In this document: one piece after another, positions 1 to 9,175 of the stretch
Numbering within the stretch: position 1 is the stretch's first letter
Layout of the letters: every line of letters starts with the position of its first letter
Position numbers and translations under genes: made by a program
Assembly (NCBI RefSeq): GCF_000007925.1
Contig: NC_005042.1
Span: forward strand, 930,001 to 994,000
From: Prochlorococcus marinus subsp. marinus str. CCMP1375
Lineage (GTDB): Bacteria > Cyanobacteriota > Cyanobacteriia > PCC-6307 > Cyanobiaceae
Direction: 5' to 3'
DNA length: 64,000 bases
Notes under the pieces: model-generated
What the model saw: only the letters and a program-made list of their open reading frames with translations
The model's database searches: none
What the model was told of the DNA's origin: nothing

Positions 1-1011
1 AGAACCTCTATACTGCCTCAAATTGCTAAAAAGAAACTGTCTACAGTTTATTCAACTCAACAGACGGTATTACCGGATCCCCTAACTAGGGATGAAGTCA
101 AAAACCAAATTAGATTGCTCTGTAAAGAAAAAAACGCTGTAATTCTCGCTCATTACTACCAAGACGATTTAATTCAAGACATAGCCCATTTCATAGGCGA
201 TTCATTAGAACTTTCACGCAAGGCTGCTGAAACAGAGGCAGAAGTGATTTTATTCTGTGGTGTTCATTTCATGGCAGAGACAGCAAAGATAATTTGTCCT
301 GATAAAAAGGTAATAATTCCTGATATGGACGCTGGATGTTCTTTAGCAGACGAATGTCCTGAAGAAGACTTTAAAAAATTTATAAATAAATACCCTGATC
401 ATTATGTAATTAGCTATATAAATTGTTCAGCAGCTGTTAAAGCACAAAGTGATTTGATATGTACAAGCAGTAATGCTGTTGATTTAGTTAAAAGAATACC
501 TCTAAACATACCAATCATATTTGCCCCAGATAAGAATTTAGGTAGGTGGGTAGAGAAGCAAAGTGGTCGTAAAATGAAACTATGGCAAGGTTCTTGTATG
601 GTTCATGAAACATTTAGCGAAGAAAGTGTTATAAAATTGAAATTGCAGCACCCTAAAGCAGAAATAATTGCTCATCCAGAATGTACAGATCAACTTTTAG
701 ATTATTCAGACTTCATAGGTTCAACTAGTAAATTGTTATCACATGTTCAAATATCTCCGGCTGAAGAATTTATTGTGTTAACAGAACCAGGTATTATTCA
801 TCAAATGAGAATTAAAGAGCCGAAAAAGAAATTTTTTGAGGTTCTAGGGCTAGATGGATGTAGTTGTAACTCTTGCCCTTATATGCGACTAAATACAGCA
901 GAGAAGGTAATTAAATCATTGAAGGAATTAACTCCCGAAATAATTTTAGATGAAGAAGTGCAAAATAAAGCATTAAGACCAATTAAGAAAATGTTGTCAT
1001 TAAGTAAGTAG
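1..1011 (+). CDS. nadA: Quinolinate synthase NadA (5' end outside window)
   Basis: NadA condenses iminoaspartate with dihydroxyacetone phosphate to quinolinate in de novo NAD synthesis, using an oxygen-sensitive [4Fe-4S] cluster. The frame is open from base 1 with no ATG or GTG, so the true start is probably just upstream; the first in-window alternative is a TTG at 115, which would cut a plausible N-terminus. Family landmarks are visible: AHYYQD, GDSLELSRKAAE, FCGVHFMAETAK, CTSSNAV, LWQGSCMVHE and TEPGIIHQM. The three cluster cysteines fit the Cys codon at 424 (INCSA), the one at 682 (HPEC) and one of the CxCxxC group at 859-876. The gene converges on ctpA with a one-base gap. Confidence 0.95.
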   Translation, partial: RTSILPQIAKKKLSTVYSTQQTVLPDPLTRDEVKNQIRLLCKEKNAVILAHYYQDDLIQDIAHFIGDSLELSRKAAETEAEVILFCGVHFMAETAKIICPDKKVIIPDMDAGCSLADECPEEDFKKFINKYPDHYVISYINCSAAVKAQSDLICTSSNAVDLVKRIPLNIPIIFAPDKNLGRWVEKQSGRKMKLWQGSCMVHETFSEESVIKLKLQHPKAEIIAHPECTDQLLDYSDFIGSTSKLLSHVQISPAEEFIVLTEPGIIHQMRIKEPKKKFFEVLGLDGCSCNSCPYMRLNTAEKVIKSLKELTPEIILDEEVQNKALRPIKKMLSLSK

Positions 1012-1012
1012 T

Positions 1013-2356
1013 TTATTTAGAGGATATGGCAACTTCAAAGTTAGAGCTATTAGGCAAATAAGCTTTTTTATCTTGAAACTTTTTTAATAGTCTAATTAAA
1101 GCCGATTCAGCTACTGAATATTGACTATCCTTTTCTGTACCAAGATCAATGCTAGAAAATCTATTACCTTTTATAGATTTCAATTCCACTTCAATATCAG
1201 GAACGATTCCGTATTTATGAATATCAGTACCGCGAGGAGTAAGGTACTTAGCGACAGTAACAGTTAATCCTGAACCATCAACCAATGGTCTAACTGATTG
1301 AACAAGACCCTTACCAAATGTCTTTTTACCAATTAAAATTCCTCTTTTATTATCTTGGATAGCTCCTGACAAGATTTCACTTGCGCTTGCTGAACCTTCA
1401 TTAACTAAAATAGCAATAGGCTTATGTGTCAAAGCATTTCCTCTGGCTCTTCTAACATCAGTAATCCCATCCTTTGTTTTAGTACTTACAATTACTCCTT
1501 TATCTAACAATTGCCTCGAGATATCTATACTTGCCTCCAGTAATCCACCCGGGTTCCCTCTTACATCAATAATATAAGCATCAGGATCATTCCTTTCCAA
1601 TGAGATTAATGCTTTTCGCATTTCCTTAGCTGCATTTGCACTAAACTGTTTTAAGCGTATATATCCAAAATGATTGCCAGAGCTTGATTTATTGATCCTA
1701 CTTACGACAGTACGAATTTCAATTCTGGCCCTGACTAAAGTTAATTTAAAAAATTGATTATCTCTTGAAATTCCTAATTTAACTTCGGTACCTTTTTTAC
1801 CCCTTATCAACTTAACAACATTTTCTATACTCATACCTTTTGTTAAAGTTCCATCTATAGATATAATTTTATCTTTTGCCTTTATGCCAGCTTGAAAGGC
1901 AGGTGTACCTTCAATAGGAGAAATAACTAGTACATCATTATTTTTCTCATCAATAGATATTTGTATTCCAATACCTGTAAGTTCTCCAGAAGTATCTATT
2001 CTCATCTCATTAAATTCCTTAGGTTCTAAAAATCGCGTATAAGGATCTTCCAAACTCGATAACATGACGCGAATTGACTCATAAGCTTGTGAATAATTAT
2101 CGTATTTATTAGATAGCATTTTTCTTCTTACCTTAAACCATTCTTTTTGATCATATTTTCCTGTTGAATCCATGTAATCTCGGTATATTATTTGCCAGAC
2201 CTGATCCATAACCTCCTTAGGACTATCTTCAATTAAAGAATGTATTTTCTGCGGAGCTGATAGAGCTGGTGAAATAATGATGAAAAATGATAAAATCAAA
2301 TTCCTCAAATTCTTATTACTATTATTAGGACAGTTTTTAAAGGTTAAATTAAACAT
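1013..2356 (-). CDS. ctpA: Carboxyl-terminal processing protease CtpA (peptidase S41)
   Basis: This family includes the lumenal protease that trims the C-terminal extension of photosystem II D1; other paralogues act more generally, so the D1 role is inferred. It has 447 residues. A hydrophobic stretch at about 18-34 ending in SPALSA looks like a Sec signal peptide. A PDZ domain (about 125-200, with TGIGIQ and SPIEGTPAFQAGI) precedes the S41 protease core (RGNPGGLLEAS). The Ser-Lys dyad fits S324 in NEGSASASE and K349 in KTFGKG, the 25-residue spacing known for D1 proteases. It starts at ATG 2356 and runs opposite nadA. Confidence 0.93.
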   Translation of the reverse strand: MFNLTFKNCPNNSNKNLRNLILSFFIIISPALSAPQKIHSLIEDSPKEVMDQVWQIIYRDYMDSTGKYDQKEWFKVRRKMLSNKYDNYSQAYESIRVMLSSLEDPYTRFLEPKEFNEMRIDTSGELTGIGIQISIDEKNNDVLVISPIEGTPAFQAGIKAKDKIISIDGTLTKGMSIENVVKLIRGKKGTEVKLGISRDNQFFKLTLVRARIEIRTVVSRINKSSSGNHFGYIRLKQFSANAAKEMRKALISLERNDPDAYIIDVRGNPGGLLEASIDISRQLLDKGVIVSTKTKDGITDVRRARGNALTHKPIAILVNEGSASASEILSGAIQDNKRGILIGKKTFGKGLVQSVRPLVDGSGLTVTVAKYLTPRGTDIHKYGIVPDIEVELKSIKGNRFSSIDLGTEKDSQYSVAESALIRLLKKFQDKKAYLPNSSNFEVAISSK

Positions 2357-2408
2357 TAATTTGACTTATAGAGTTATTAATTAGATAGATTCAATAATTC
2401 ATAACATT

Positions 2409-3632
2409 CTATGGATCGATCCATTTTCCATCACTTTTAATTAATTCTACCAATGCTGAAACTCCTTCATCCTCTGGGACTTTCCTAATTTCTTCCCTAC
2501 CTCTATACAAAGCTATTATACCTTTACCCTTGCCTACATATCCATAATCTGCATCTGCCATCTCACCAGGGCCATTAACAATACAACCCATTACAGCTAT
2601 ATCAAGACCAGTTAAATGGCTAGTGGCATCTCTAACTTTGGCTACAACTTCTTCAAGATTGAATAAAGTTCTTCCACAACTTGGACAACTTATATATTCA
2701 ACCATTGTCTTTCTCAATCCTACTGTTTGTAAAATTGAATAAGCTACAGGAATTTCCTTTTCAGGTGCTTCAGTGAGAGAAACCCTAATAGTATCTCCTA
2801 AGCCTTCTGTTAATAAAGTTCCAATCCCAACTGTACTTTTTATGCGACCATAATCTCCGTCACCAGCCTCTGTAACACCTAGATGAAGAGGATAATTAAA
2901 CCCTTCTTTATCCATAGCATCTGCCATTAATCTATAAGCTGCAAGCATTACAGGAGGTCGTGATGCTTTCATTGAAATCACAATGTTATGAAAGTCCAAA
3001 GAATCACAAATTCGAACAAATTCCATTGCAGATTCAACCATCCCTAGAGGAGTATCTCCATATTGAAAAAGCATCCTTTCTGCGAGTGACCCATGATTCA
3101 CTCCTATCCTTAATGCTTTGTTTTGTGCTTTTAAAGTATTAACTATAGGTTCAAAGTTATTAATTATTTTCTCTTTAATGGCACTGATTTCACTATTAGA
3201 AAATTCTGTGCGAGAAGGGTCCGGGTTTGAAAAAACAAAAAGTCCTGGGTTTATTCTGACTTTATCAACATGTTTTGCTACCTCTAAGGCAATTTTCATA
3301 CCGTTATGATGAACATCCGCAACCAAAGGTACTGGAAGATAATTTTGTTCTAATCGTCGTTTTATTTCCCCAACAGCTTTTGCATGAGAGAGAGATGGGA
3401 CAGTTAATCTAACAATCTCACATCCGATTTCATGTAACCTTCTTATAGCTGAAGTCGACGCCTCTATGTCCAGAGTGTCTTCATTGATCATTGACTGCAC
3501 AGCTACAGGATAATCACTACCAATACCTATATTGCCAACCATCACAGAGCGTGTTTTCCTACGCTGAATCTGCGTGCTATAGCGACGCGAGAGGGTGTCA
3601 ATGTTGATGTTCTGAGTATTTTCTATAGTCAT
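2409..3632 (-). CDS. ispG: 4-hydroxy-3-methylbut-2-enyl diphosphate synthase IspG (GcpE)
   Basis: IspG is a [4Fe-4S] enzyme of the MEP isoprenoid pathway that converts MEcPP to HMBPP. The 407-residue protein opens with the [12 protein letters not shown] / [12 protein letters not shown] region of the TIM-barrel domain. It also shows [21 protein letters not shown] and GVNHGSLA. The C-terminal cluster domain has [10 protein letters not shown] and [17 protein letters not shown], giving the three cysteines and nearby glutamate expected as ligands. The ATG at 3632 gives full family length. It sits 3 bases downstream of the uracil-DNA glycosylase stop, so the two are probably cotranscribed. It supplies precursors for carotenoids, phytol and the plastoquinone tail (compare sds at 27.9 kb). 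Confidence 0.96.
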   Translation of the reverse strand: MTIENTQNINIDTLSRRYSTQIQRRKTRSVMVGNIGIGSDYPVAVQSMINEDTLDIEASTSAIRRLHEIGCEIVRLTVPSLSHAKAVGEIKRRLEQNYLPVPLVADVHHNGMKIALEVAKHVDKVRINPGLFVFSNPDPSRTEFSNSEISAIKEKIINNFEPIVNTLKAQNKALRIGVNHGSLAERMLFQYGDTPLGMVESAMEFVRICDSLDFHNIVISMKASRPPVMLAAYRLMADAMDKEGFNYPLHLGVTEAGDGDYGRIKSTVGIGTLLTEGLGDTIRVSLTEAPEKEIPVAYSILQTVGLRKTMVEYISCPSCGRTLFNLEEVVAKVRDATSHLTGLDIAVMGCIVNGPGEMADADYGYVGKGKGIIALYRGREEIRKVPEDEGVSALVELIKSDGKWIDP

Positions 3633-3635
3633 AAT

Positions 3636-4244
3636 TTAGTGACTCATTGGAATTTTAAAACTTGTAGTTTTAGGAACGAATTGAAGTTCAACAAGCTTTC
3701 TGTTTACCTCGCGCAAATCCAAACAAGTCAAATTGTATGGTCCTCCTATGGTTTTGGAGGGATTTCTTAAAAGGTAGGATGGGTGAAAAATTGGCATTGC
3801 ATAGATTCCATTCCAATTGTGCCACGTTCCTCTTAAATCAGAAATTTTTGACTTAATTCCAAGTATTGCACGTAAGGCTGAAGAACCAATTAAAACAATA
3901 ATCAATGGATCAACTAATTTTATTTGTTGGTAAAGCCATGGAATATGATTTTGTATCTCTTGTCTTGTAGGAGTTCTATTATTGGGTGGTCTGGATTTTA
4001 GTAAATTACATATAAATACATCTTTTTCATAATCAAAGCCCTCATTTTCAAGAAGTATATTTAATAATTTTCCAGATCTACCTACGAAAGGGATACCTGT
4101 TTCATCTTCCTTTGCTCCTGGAGCCTCACCGATTAGCATTAAATTGGAGGTTGGATCTCCTCTACTAACAACAATCCGGCAGGTATCTTTATCTAAACCA
4201 CAAGAATGACAGCGCGTATCATGTAGAGAATTTGATAAATTCAT
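3636..4244 (-). CDS. Uracil-DNA glycosylase, family 4-like
   Basis: The protein (202 residues) belongs to the UDG superfamily, which removes uracil from DNA at the start of base excision repair. The signature IGEAPGAKEDETGIPFVGRSG (about 38-58) matches families 4/5, and HPSYLLRNP carries the C-terminal catalytic-loop histidine. Known family 4 enzymes bind [4Fe-4S] through four cysteines. Here the N-terminal C12-x2-C15 pair is present. The usual third Cys before RPPxNRTP appears as Ser (KSRPPNNRTP, about 84) and the usual fourth as His (about 100), so the cluster may be altered or absent. That alignment is from memory. The gene lies just upstream of ispG, in the same direction. Confidence 0.85.
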   Translation of the reverse strand: MNLSNSLHDTRCHSCGLDKDTCRIVVSRGDPTSNLMLIGEAPGAKEDETGIPFVGRSGKLLNILLENEGFDYEKDVFICNLLKSRPPNNRTPTRQEIQNHIPWLYQQIKLVDPLIIVLIGSSALRAILGIKSKISDLRGTWHNWNGIYAMPIFHPSYLLRNPSKTIGGPYNLTCLDLREVNRKLVELQFVPKTTSFKIPMSH

Positions 4245-4268
4245 ATTGCTAAGAATTAATAATAGAAT

Positions 4269-4670
4269 CTATTTCCCCTGAAAATTATTGACAGGTACAA
4301 AAAGCAAAAACTTATTGTCATCTAAGTCTAAAAACCAAGCCTCAGCGCCAAATTTCTCAAGTCTTGGTCCTTCTAATAATTCCGCTCCATATGAAATGAC
4401 TTTTTCTTTCCAATTTTCGAGTACTGCCAGAGGGTCTGAAGATGACTTTTTTTGAAAGCAAATTGAAACAGGCGGAATCGATTTTCTTGAAAAATTCATT
4501 TTAGTAGATGGCTTAAAGAACTTGATAGGGGAAAACTCCTCATTCTTAAGATCAAAATCATTATTTGTAATTCCATCAGAAACACTGCATTCCATCACTA
4601 GCGAATAAAACTTTGCTAACCTTCCTGGATTGGAAGAAGCAATTAAAAGACCAGCTTTAGTAAAATCCAT
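4269..4670 (-). CDS. VOC / glyoxalase-like domain protein
   Basis: The product is 133 residues, the size of a single vicinal-oxygen-chelate module pair. It opens with GLLIASSNPGRLAKFYSLVM, typical of the first VOC beta-alpha unit. A second half (SICFQKKS, EKVISYGAELLEGP, EAWFLDLDDNKFLLF) ends in the usual C-terminal Asp-rich strand. A single His/Glu metal site is not obvious, so activity cannot be named; members include lyases, dioxygenases and antibiotic-binding proteins. It starts at ATG 4670 and is codirectional with the glycosylase 24 bases downstream. About 90 bases separate it from the divergent aspC, so both promoters should lie there. Confidence 0.7.
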   Translation of the reverse strand: MDFTKAGLLIASSNPGRLAKFYSLVMECSVSDGITNNDFDLKNEEFSPIKFFKPSTKMNFSRKSIPPVSICFQKKSSSDPLAVLENWKEKVISYGAELLEGPRLEKFGAEAWFLDLDDNKFLLFVPVNNFQGK

Positions 4671-4762
4671 GTTTCATTTATATAATTCGTAAGGTATTAA
4701 AAACACTAACAAAGTCATGGCCTGATGTTTAGAAAACAACCCAGAATCAACAATTGAACAAA

Positions 4763-5944
4763 ATGTCAAACCTCGATGTAATTTCAGAAAGAGCTCTAAG
4801 TTTAAAGCCATCATTAACTCTAGAGATCAGCTCACTTGCTCAATCCTTAAAACAGAAAGGGAGGGACATATGTAGTCTAAGTGCTGGTGAACCAGATTTT
4901 GACACCCCAAATTTCATTGTAGAGGCAGCGAAAAAGGCACTTGACGATGGAATAACTAAATATGGACCTGCTGGTGGAGACCCATCACTCAGGGAGGAAG
5001 TCGCAAAAAAATTAACCGAAATAAATGATGTTCCTACAAGTCCAGAAAATGTACTAATAACTAATGGTGGGAAACAGGCAATTTTTAATCTTTTACAAGT
5101 AATAATCAACCCTGGAGATGAAGTGTTAATTCCTTCTCCATATTGGCTAAGTTATCCTGAGATTACAAAAATTGCTGGTGGAATACCAATAACAATAAAT
5201 TCTTCAAAAGGAAATTCATTTTCTCTAGATATCGAAGAAATTGAGAAGAATATTAATCATAAAACTAAATTGTTGATATTAAATTCGCCTTGTAATCCTA
5301 CTGGCAGAATAATACAAGAGAGTGAACTGCAATCAATAGCAAACTTATTAAGGAAACACCCAAATATTTATGTTATGAGTGATGAGATATATGAATTCCT
5401 AATCACAGATAAAGAAGTTCATATTAGTCTTGCATCAATAGCACCAGACTTAAAAGATAAAATATTTATTGTAAATGGATTTGCAAAAGCATGGGCAATG
5501 ACTGGATGGAGAGTTGGATATCTACAAGGGTCAAGCAAGATTATTAAAAAAGCGATTGCTTTGCAAAGTCAAAGTACAAGTAACGTGTGTAGCTTTGCAC
5601 AAAGAGGAGCACTAGCAGCTATAAAAGGAGCACCAAAGGGCATTGATTATATGATTCAAAGTTATAACGAAAGACGAAAACTATTAACAGAAGAACTAAG
5701 ACAGATATCTAGTCTTTCATTAGAGGCTCAATCAGGAGCATTTTATGCTTTCCCTAAACTGTCGGATGAATTACCCGATTCATTATCTTTCTGCAAAATA
5801 GCTCTAGAAAAAGAAGGGCTTGCAATTGTTCCAGGGATTGCTTTTGGTAATGATCGCTGCATTCGACTATCTTGTTCTGTTAATACTGAGACACTAAATG
5901 ATGGGATAACTAGATTAAATAGAATAATTAAAGATATTACTTAA
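4763..5944 (+). CDS. aspC: Aspartate aminotransferase, class I PLP-dependent
   Basis: This enzyme interconverts aspartate/2-oxoglutarate and oxaloacetate/glutamate and belongs to the bacterial Ib aspartate aminotransferase group. Visible landmarks are SLSAGEPDFDTP, KYGPAGGDPSLRE, NGGKQAIFNLL, PYWLSYPE, NSPCNPTG, MSDEIYEFL and GFAKAWAMTGWRVGY, which holds the PLP lysine. The substrate arginine lies in CIRLSCS near the end. I chose ATG 4763 over an upstream in-frame TTG at 4754 because MSNLDVISERALSLKPS is a normal family N-terminus. Prephenate or related amino-acceptor activity cannot be excluded. Confidence 0.92.
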   Translation: MSNLDVISERALSLKPSLTLEISSLAQSLKQKGRDICSLSAGEPDFDTPNFIVEAAKKALDDGITKYGPAGGDPSLREEVAKKLTEINDVPTSPENVLITNGGKQAIFNLLQVIINPGDEVLIPSPYWLSYPEITKIAGGIPITINSSKGNSFSLDIEEIEKNINHKTKLLILNSPCNPTGRIIQESELQSIANLLRKHPNIYVMSDEIYEFLITDKEVHISLASIAPDLKDKIFIVNGFAKAWAMTGWRVGYLQGSSKIIKKAIALQSQSTSNVCSFAQRGALAAIKGAPKGIDYMIQSYNERRKLLTEELRQISSLSLEAQSGAFYAFPKLSDELPDSLSFCKIALEKEGLAIVPGIAFGNDRCIRLSCSVNTETLNDGITRLNRIIKDIT

Positions 5945-5961
5945 TTAATAGTGTTCCTTCT

Positions 5962-6864
5962 ATGAAATTTGTACTAAAAAATAAAGCAACTGCTCTCTTG
6001 CTAATTTTATTTAGTATCTTCTCAATTGACCAAGATAAATTATCTAGCGAACAACTCTTCATCAGTGCTATACCAGATCAATATCCAGAAAAACTTAATC
6101 GCTTATATTCACTTTTAGCAAAAGAATTGAGTGATCAACTAAATGTAGAAGTTGTATACAAGCCAGTAATCAACTACCAAGCAGCAGTAAGCGCCTTTAG
6201 AACAGGCGATTTGGATTTGGTGTGGTTTGGAGGCTTAACCGGAGTTCAAGCAAGACTTCAAAGACCTGGGTCAATCGTCATAGCTCAAAGAGATATAGAT
6301 GCTAAGTTTCATAGTGTATTTATAGCTAATACAAACTCTGGAATAAAACCAATATCTAATATTTATGAGCTAAGACAATTAAAAGGTAGACGTTTTACAT
6401 TTGGTTCCGAAAGTTCAACCTCTGGAAGGTTGATGCCTCAGCATTACTTAACTAAGGCCAATGTCAAAACAACTGATTTCAAGGGTGGAAGAGCTGGGTA
6501 TAGCGGGAGTCATGATGCGACTATAGTGCTAGTACAAAGTGGTTCATACGAGGCAGGGGTTCTAAACGAACAAGTATGGAAAGAGAATGTAAGCAATGGA
6601 AAAGCTGATTTAAAGAAAGTTAAAACTATATGGAAAACTCCAGCATACGCAGATTACCACTGGCTGGCTCAACCTAATCTGGATAATAAATTTAGGCCAG
6701 GCTTTACTAAATCATTAACAGAGAAAATTCTTAATCTCAATAATCAACAACCAATACAACAAGAAATCCTAAAGTTATTTAATGCAACTAAATTTGTAAA
6801 GGCATATGCCTACCAATACAAAGATATTGAATCTATAGGGAGAGAACTTGGAAAGATCAGATGA
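5962..6864 (+). CDS. phnD: PhnD-like phosphonate/phosphite ABC transporter substrate-binding protein
   Basis: This is the periplasmic binding component of a phosphonate-type importer. The 300-residue protein starts with a basic N-terminus and hydrophobic segment (about 9-24), a likely Sec signal. The mature part has the PhnD fold signatures: SAIPDQYPEKLNRLYSLLA, NYQAAVSAFRTGDLDLVWFGG, RRFTFGSESSTSGRLMPQHYL and ESGSY-like QSGSYEAGV. Related picocyanobacterial PhnD1 proteins are reported to bind phosphite and methylphosphonate; the ligand here is inferred. Its TGA overlaps the ATG of phnC (ATGA at 6861), the first of several couplings in this operon. No convincing Pho box is visible in the 17 bases upstream. 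Confidence 0.88.
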   Translation: MKFVLKNKATALLLILFSIFSIDQDKLSSEQLFISAIPDQYPEKLNRLYSLLAKELSDQLNVEVVYKPVINYQAAVSAFRTGDLDLVWFGGLTGVQARLQRPGSIVIAQRDIDAKFHSVFIANTNSGIKPISNIYELRQLKGRRFTFGSESSTSGRLMPQHYLTKANVKTTDFKGGRAGYSGSHDATIVLVQSGSYEAGVLNEQVWKENVSNGKADLKKVKTIWKTPAYADYHWLAQPNLDNKFRPGFTKSLTEKILNLNNQQPIQQEILKLFNATKFVKAYAYQYKDIESIGRELGKIR

Positions 6865-7598
6865 ACACTATACTTGCACTCAAGAATGTTGATGTTGGAA
6901 TAGAAGAAAAAGAAAGACTTCTCACCATCAACCTTTCAATAAATCATGGTGATAAAATTGCATTGATAGGCAAGAGTGGCTCTGGCAAATCAACTCTAAT
7001 AAAAGTAGCAAATGGAACATTAACTCCAAGCAAGGGAGAAGTACTCTTTAAAGGAACTGATATTACAAAATTAAATCGTACTCAAAGAAGTCAAATAGCT
7101 ACACTATGGCAAGATCTAAGGCTAATAGACGAAATTTCAGTAGGACAAAACATAAATACAGGTGCTCTTGGTAGACATAGCTTGTTCTGGTCAATCTCAA
7201 ATCTAGTTGGATTAATAGAAATCCAAAAATGTATTGCATGCTTAGAAGCTTCACAATTATCAACCAAATTTATCAACAAAAGAGTATCAACACTATCTTC
7301 TGGACAACGAAGACGCGTCGCTATTGCGAGACTTTTGCGTCAAGAATCAGAATTAGTTCTAGCAGATGAGCCATTAGCAGATTTAGATCCAAATCTTTCA
7401 GAAATTATTCTTAATGTGCTATTAAAAAAACGAACCTCTTTCGAGATCAAAGTAGCTGATACATGCATAATCAGCATACATCAGCCAAATCTAATTAAAC
7501 ATTTTAATCGTGTTGTTGGAATTAAAGAAGGGAGGATAATAATGGATTGTGCTTGTAGCAATATCACTTCTAAACATCTCAATAGATTATACGATTAA
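6861..7598 (+). CDS. phnC: PhnC-like phosphonate ABC transporter ATPase
   Basis: The protein (245 residues) is the nucleotide-binding subunit of the importer. Walker A is GKSGSGKST (about residue 37), the Q-loop region is TLWQDLRLIDEISVGQN, the signature is STLSSGQRRRVAIARLL, and Walker B is LVLADEPLADLDP, followed by the H-loop ISIHQP. The Q-loop spacing and DEPLADLDP are typical of PhnC-type rather than amino-acid-type ATPases. It overlaps phnD by four bases and ends five bases before the permease start, so the three are almost certainly one transcript. Confidence 0.9.
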   Translation: MNTILALKNVDVGIEEKERLLTINLSINHGDKIALIGKSGSGKSTLIKVANGTLTPSKGEVLFKGTDITKLNRTQRSQIATLWQDLRLIDEISVGQNINTGALGRHSLFWSISNLVGLIEIQKCIACLEASQLSTKFINKRVSTLSSGQRRRVAIARLLRQESELVLADEPLADLDPNLSEIILNVLLKKRTSFEIKVADTCIISIHQPNLIKHFNRVVGIKEGRIIMDCACSNITSKHLNRLYD

Positions 7599-7603
7599 TA
7601 AAA

Positions 7604-9175
7604 TTGCAGAAAATACAATTAACAACTCCAGTATTAACTATTCTGCCAGCGATAGCAATTTTTCCTGTAACACTTCAACTTGTAAGCAACCTACATATCG
7701 GAGGTATTAATACCCTATTTCTTTTTTGCATTTCTGCATTTAGGCCTTCTTTTAATTACCAGGTGTTAAAGAGTAGTTGGCATGGATTACAAATAACATT
7801 TTCATTAGCTGTTATTTCCTGGGGTATTAGTCTTTTAATTGGACTTATTTTAGGGCTAATATCCTCTACTACATTTTATAAAATAATTGAGTTACCAAAA
7901 TTTTTAGGAACGATAACAAAAAGGGCATTAGCTATACCTAGGGCTACACATGAATTGATATGGGGTCTGCTTCTTCTACAACTGTTTGGGCTAGCACCTT
8001 GGATAGCAATAGTTGCCTTGTCTATTCCTTATGCATCATTAATGTCAAGAGTGTTTTCAGAGCAAATTGACAGAATTGGATTTGAAAAGATAAATGCAAT
8101 AAAACAAAATGGTGCTAGTGGATTAAGTGTATTAGTAACAGCGCTTTTACCAAAAATCATACCTATTATTGAGACTTATGGTGCATATAGACTTGAATGT
8201 GCTATTCGAGGAGCTACACTTCTTGGTGTTTTTGGTTTGGGCGGAATAGGGACTGAATTGCAGCTAAGTATAATTTCACTTAATTTTCCAGAGATGTGGA
8301 CATCGCTTTGGATGCTTTTTATCGCTTTATTTATTCTTGAGAAATTAATAAAAGCCATTCAAATATCACAATTCTACCTAAATAATATTGGGAGATATAT
8401 TTTAATAAGCCTCTTTATAATATGTCTGTCAATTACTATTAGTATATTAAGAGCAGATAGCCTGGGTCTAAATATTTTTAGTTCATTTGAATTTCATAGT
8501 ATAGGTAGAGTAAGTATAGAAAAATTCTCTTTAGCACTTCGAAGCATTGATTGGACAAAACTAATATTAGACACATTGGTTTTAACTTTATTATCGTCAG
8601 GAATTGCTATAGGCTTACCACCTCTACTTTTGATGATATTTCCAGAAAACTTTGTACAAAGTATTATTAGTGCAATATGGATTGTATGTAGAATTATTCC
8701 TTCACCATTGTCAGTATTACTAATACTTTTGTGCTGTACACCAAGTATATCTGTAGCAGCTCTTGCTTTGGGGCTACAAAACATGGCGGTGTTAGGGAAA
8801 ATATTAAAAGAGAATATTGATTCACAATCTAAAGAATTATTTAATTCGATCAAATCTACTGGCACAAGTAAGCAAATAGCCTGGTTATATGGGAAGCTTT
8901 CTCCTCAAAGTAATAGTTACCTTACATACTCTACATATAGAGTTGATGTAATCTTAAGAGAAACTATTGCGGTTGGGGTAATAGGAGGTGTAGGTTTAGG
9001 GTGGCAACTAAAAGAGTCGCTAAGTTCTTTTGCATGGGAAGAGGTTGTACTTATTTGCACAGCCTTTATTACAATTACATTATCAAGTGAGATATTCACA
9101 GAATCATTACACAAAAAGCTTAATTCTATTGATGACTTAACTCAAGCAAATCCAACCCAAACCTTTACTAAATAA
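7604..9175 (+). CDS. phnE: PhnE-like permease, two permease domains fused in one chain
   Basis: This is the membrane component of the phosphonate-type importer. At 523 residues it is about twice a usual PhnE because two BPD permease modules are joined. The first EAA-type loop is about residues 165-205 (GASGLSVLVTALLPKI, then GATLLGVFGLGGIGTEL). The second is about 425-475 (GTSKQIAWLYGKL, then ETIAVGVIGGVGLGW). About twelve hydrophobic segments are visible. One fused chain could replace the homodimer. The best start is TTG 7604; there is no in-frame ATG before the first membrane segment. Its TAA overlaps the next gene's ATG (TAATG). Confidence 0.87.
   Translation: MQKIQLTTPVLTILPAIAIFPVTLQLVSNLHIGGINTLFLFCISAFRPSFNYQVLKSSWHGLQITFSLAVISWGISLLIGLILGLISSTTFYKIIELPKFLGTITKRALAIPRATHELIWGLLLLQLFGLAPWIAIVALSIPYASLMSRVFSEQIDRIGFEKINAIKQNGASGLSVLVTALLPKIIPIIETYGAYRLECAIRGATLLGVFGLGGIGTELQLSIISLNFPEMWTSLWMLFIALFILEKLIKAIQISQFYLNNIGRYILISLFIICLSITISILRADSLGLNIFSSFEFHSIGRVSIEKFSLALRSIDWTKLILDTLVLTLLSSGIAIGLPPLLLMIFPENFVQSIISAIWIVCRIIPSPLSVLLILLCCTPSISVAALALGLQNMAVLGKILKENIDSQSKELFNSIKSTGTSKQIAWLYGKLSPQSNSYLTYSTYRVDVILRETIAVGVIGGVGLGWQLKESLSSFAWEEVVLICTAFITITLSSEIFTESLHKKLNSIDDLTQANPTQTFTK

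Noticed and set aside
8494-8865. 123-codon open frame on the minus strand inside phnE
   Set aside because: It lies entirely antisense to a membrane-protein gene, has no SD or membrane logic of its own, and resembles no family; AT-rich antisense frames of this size arise by chance.
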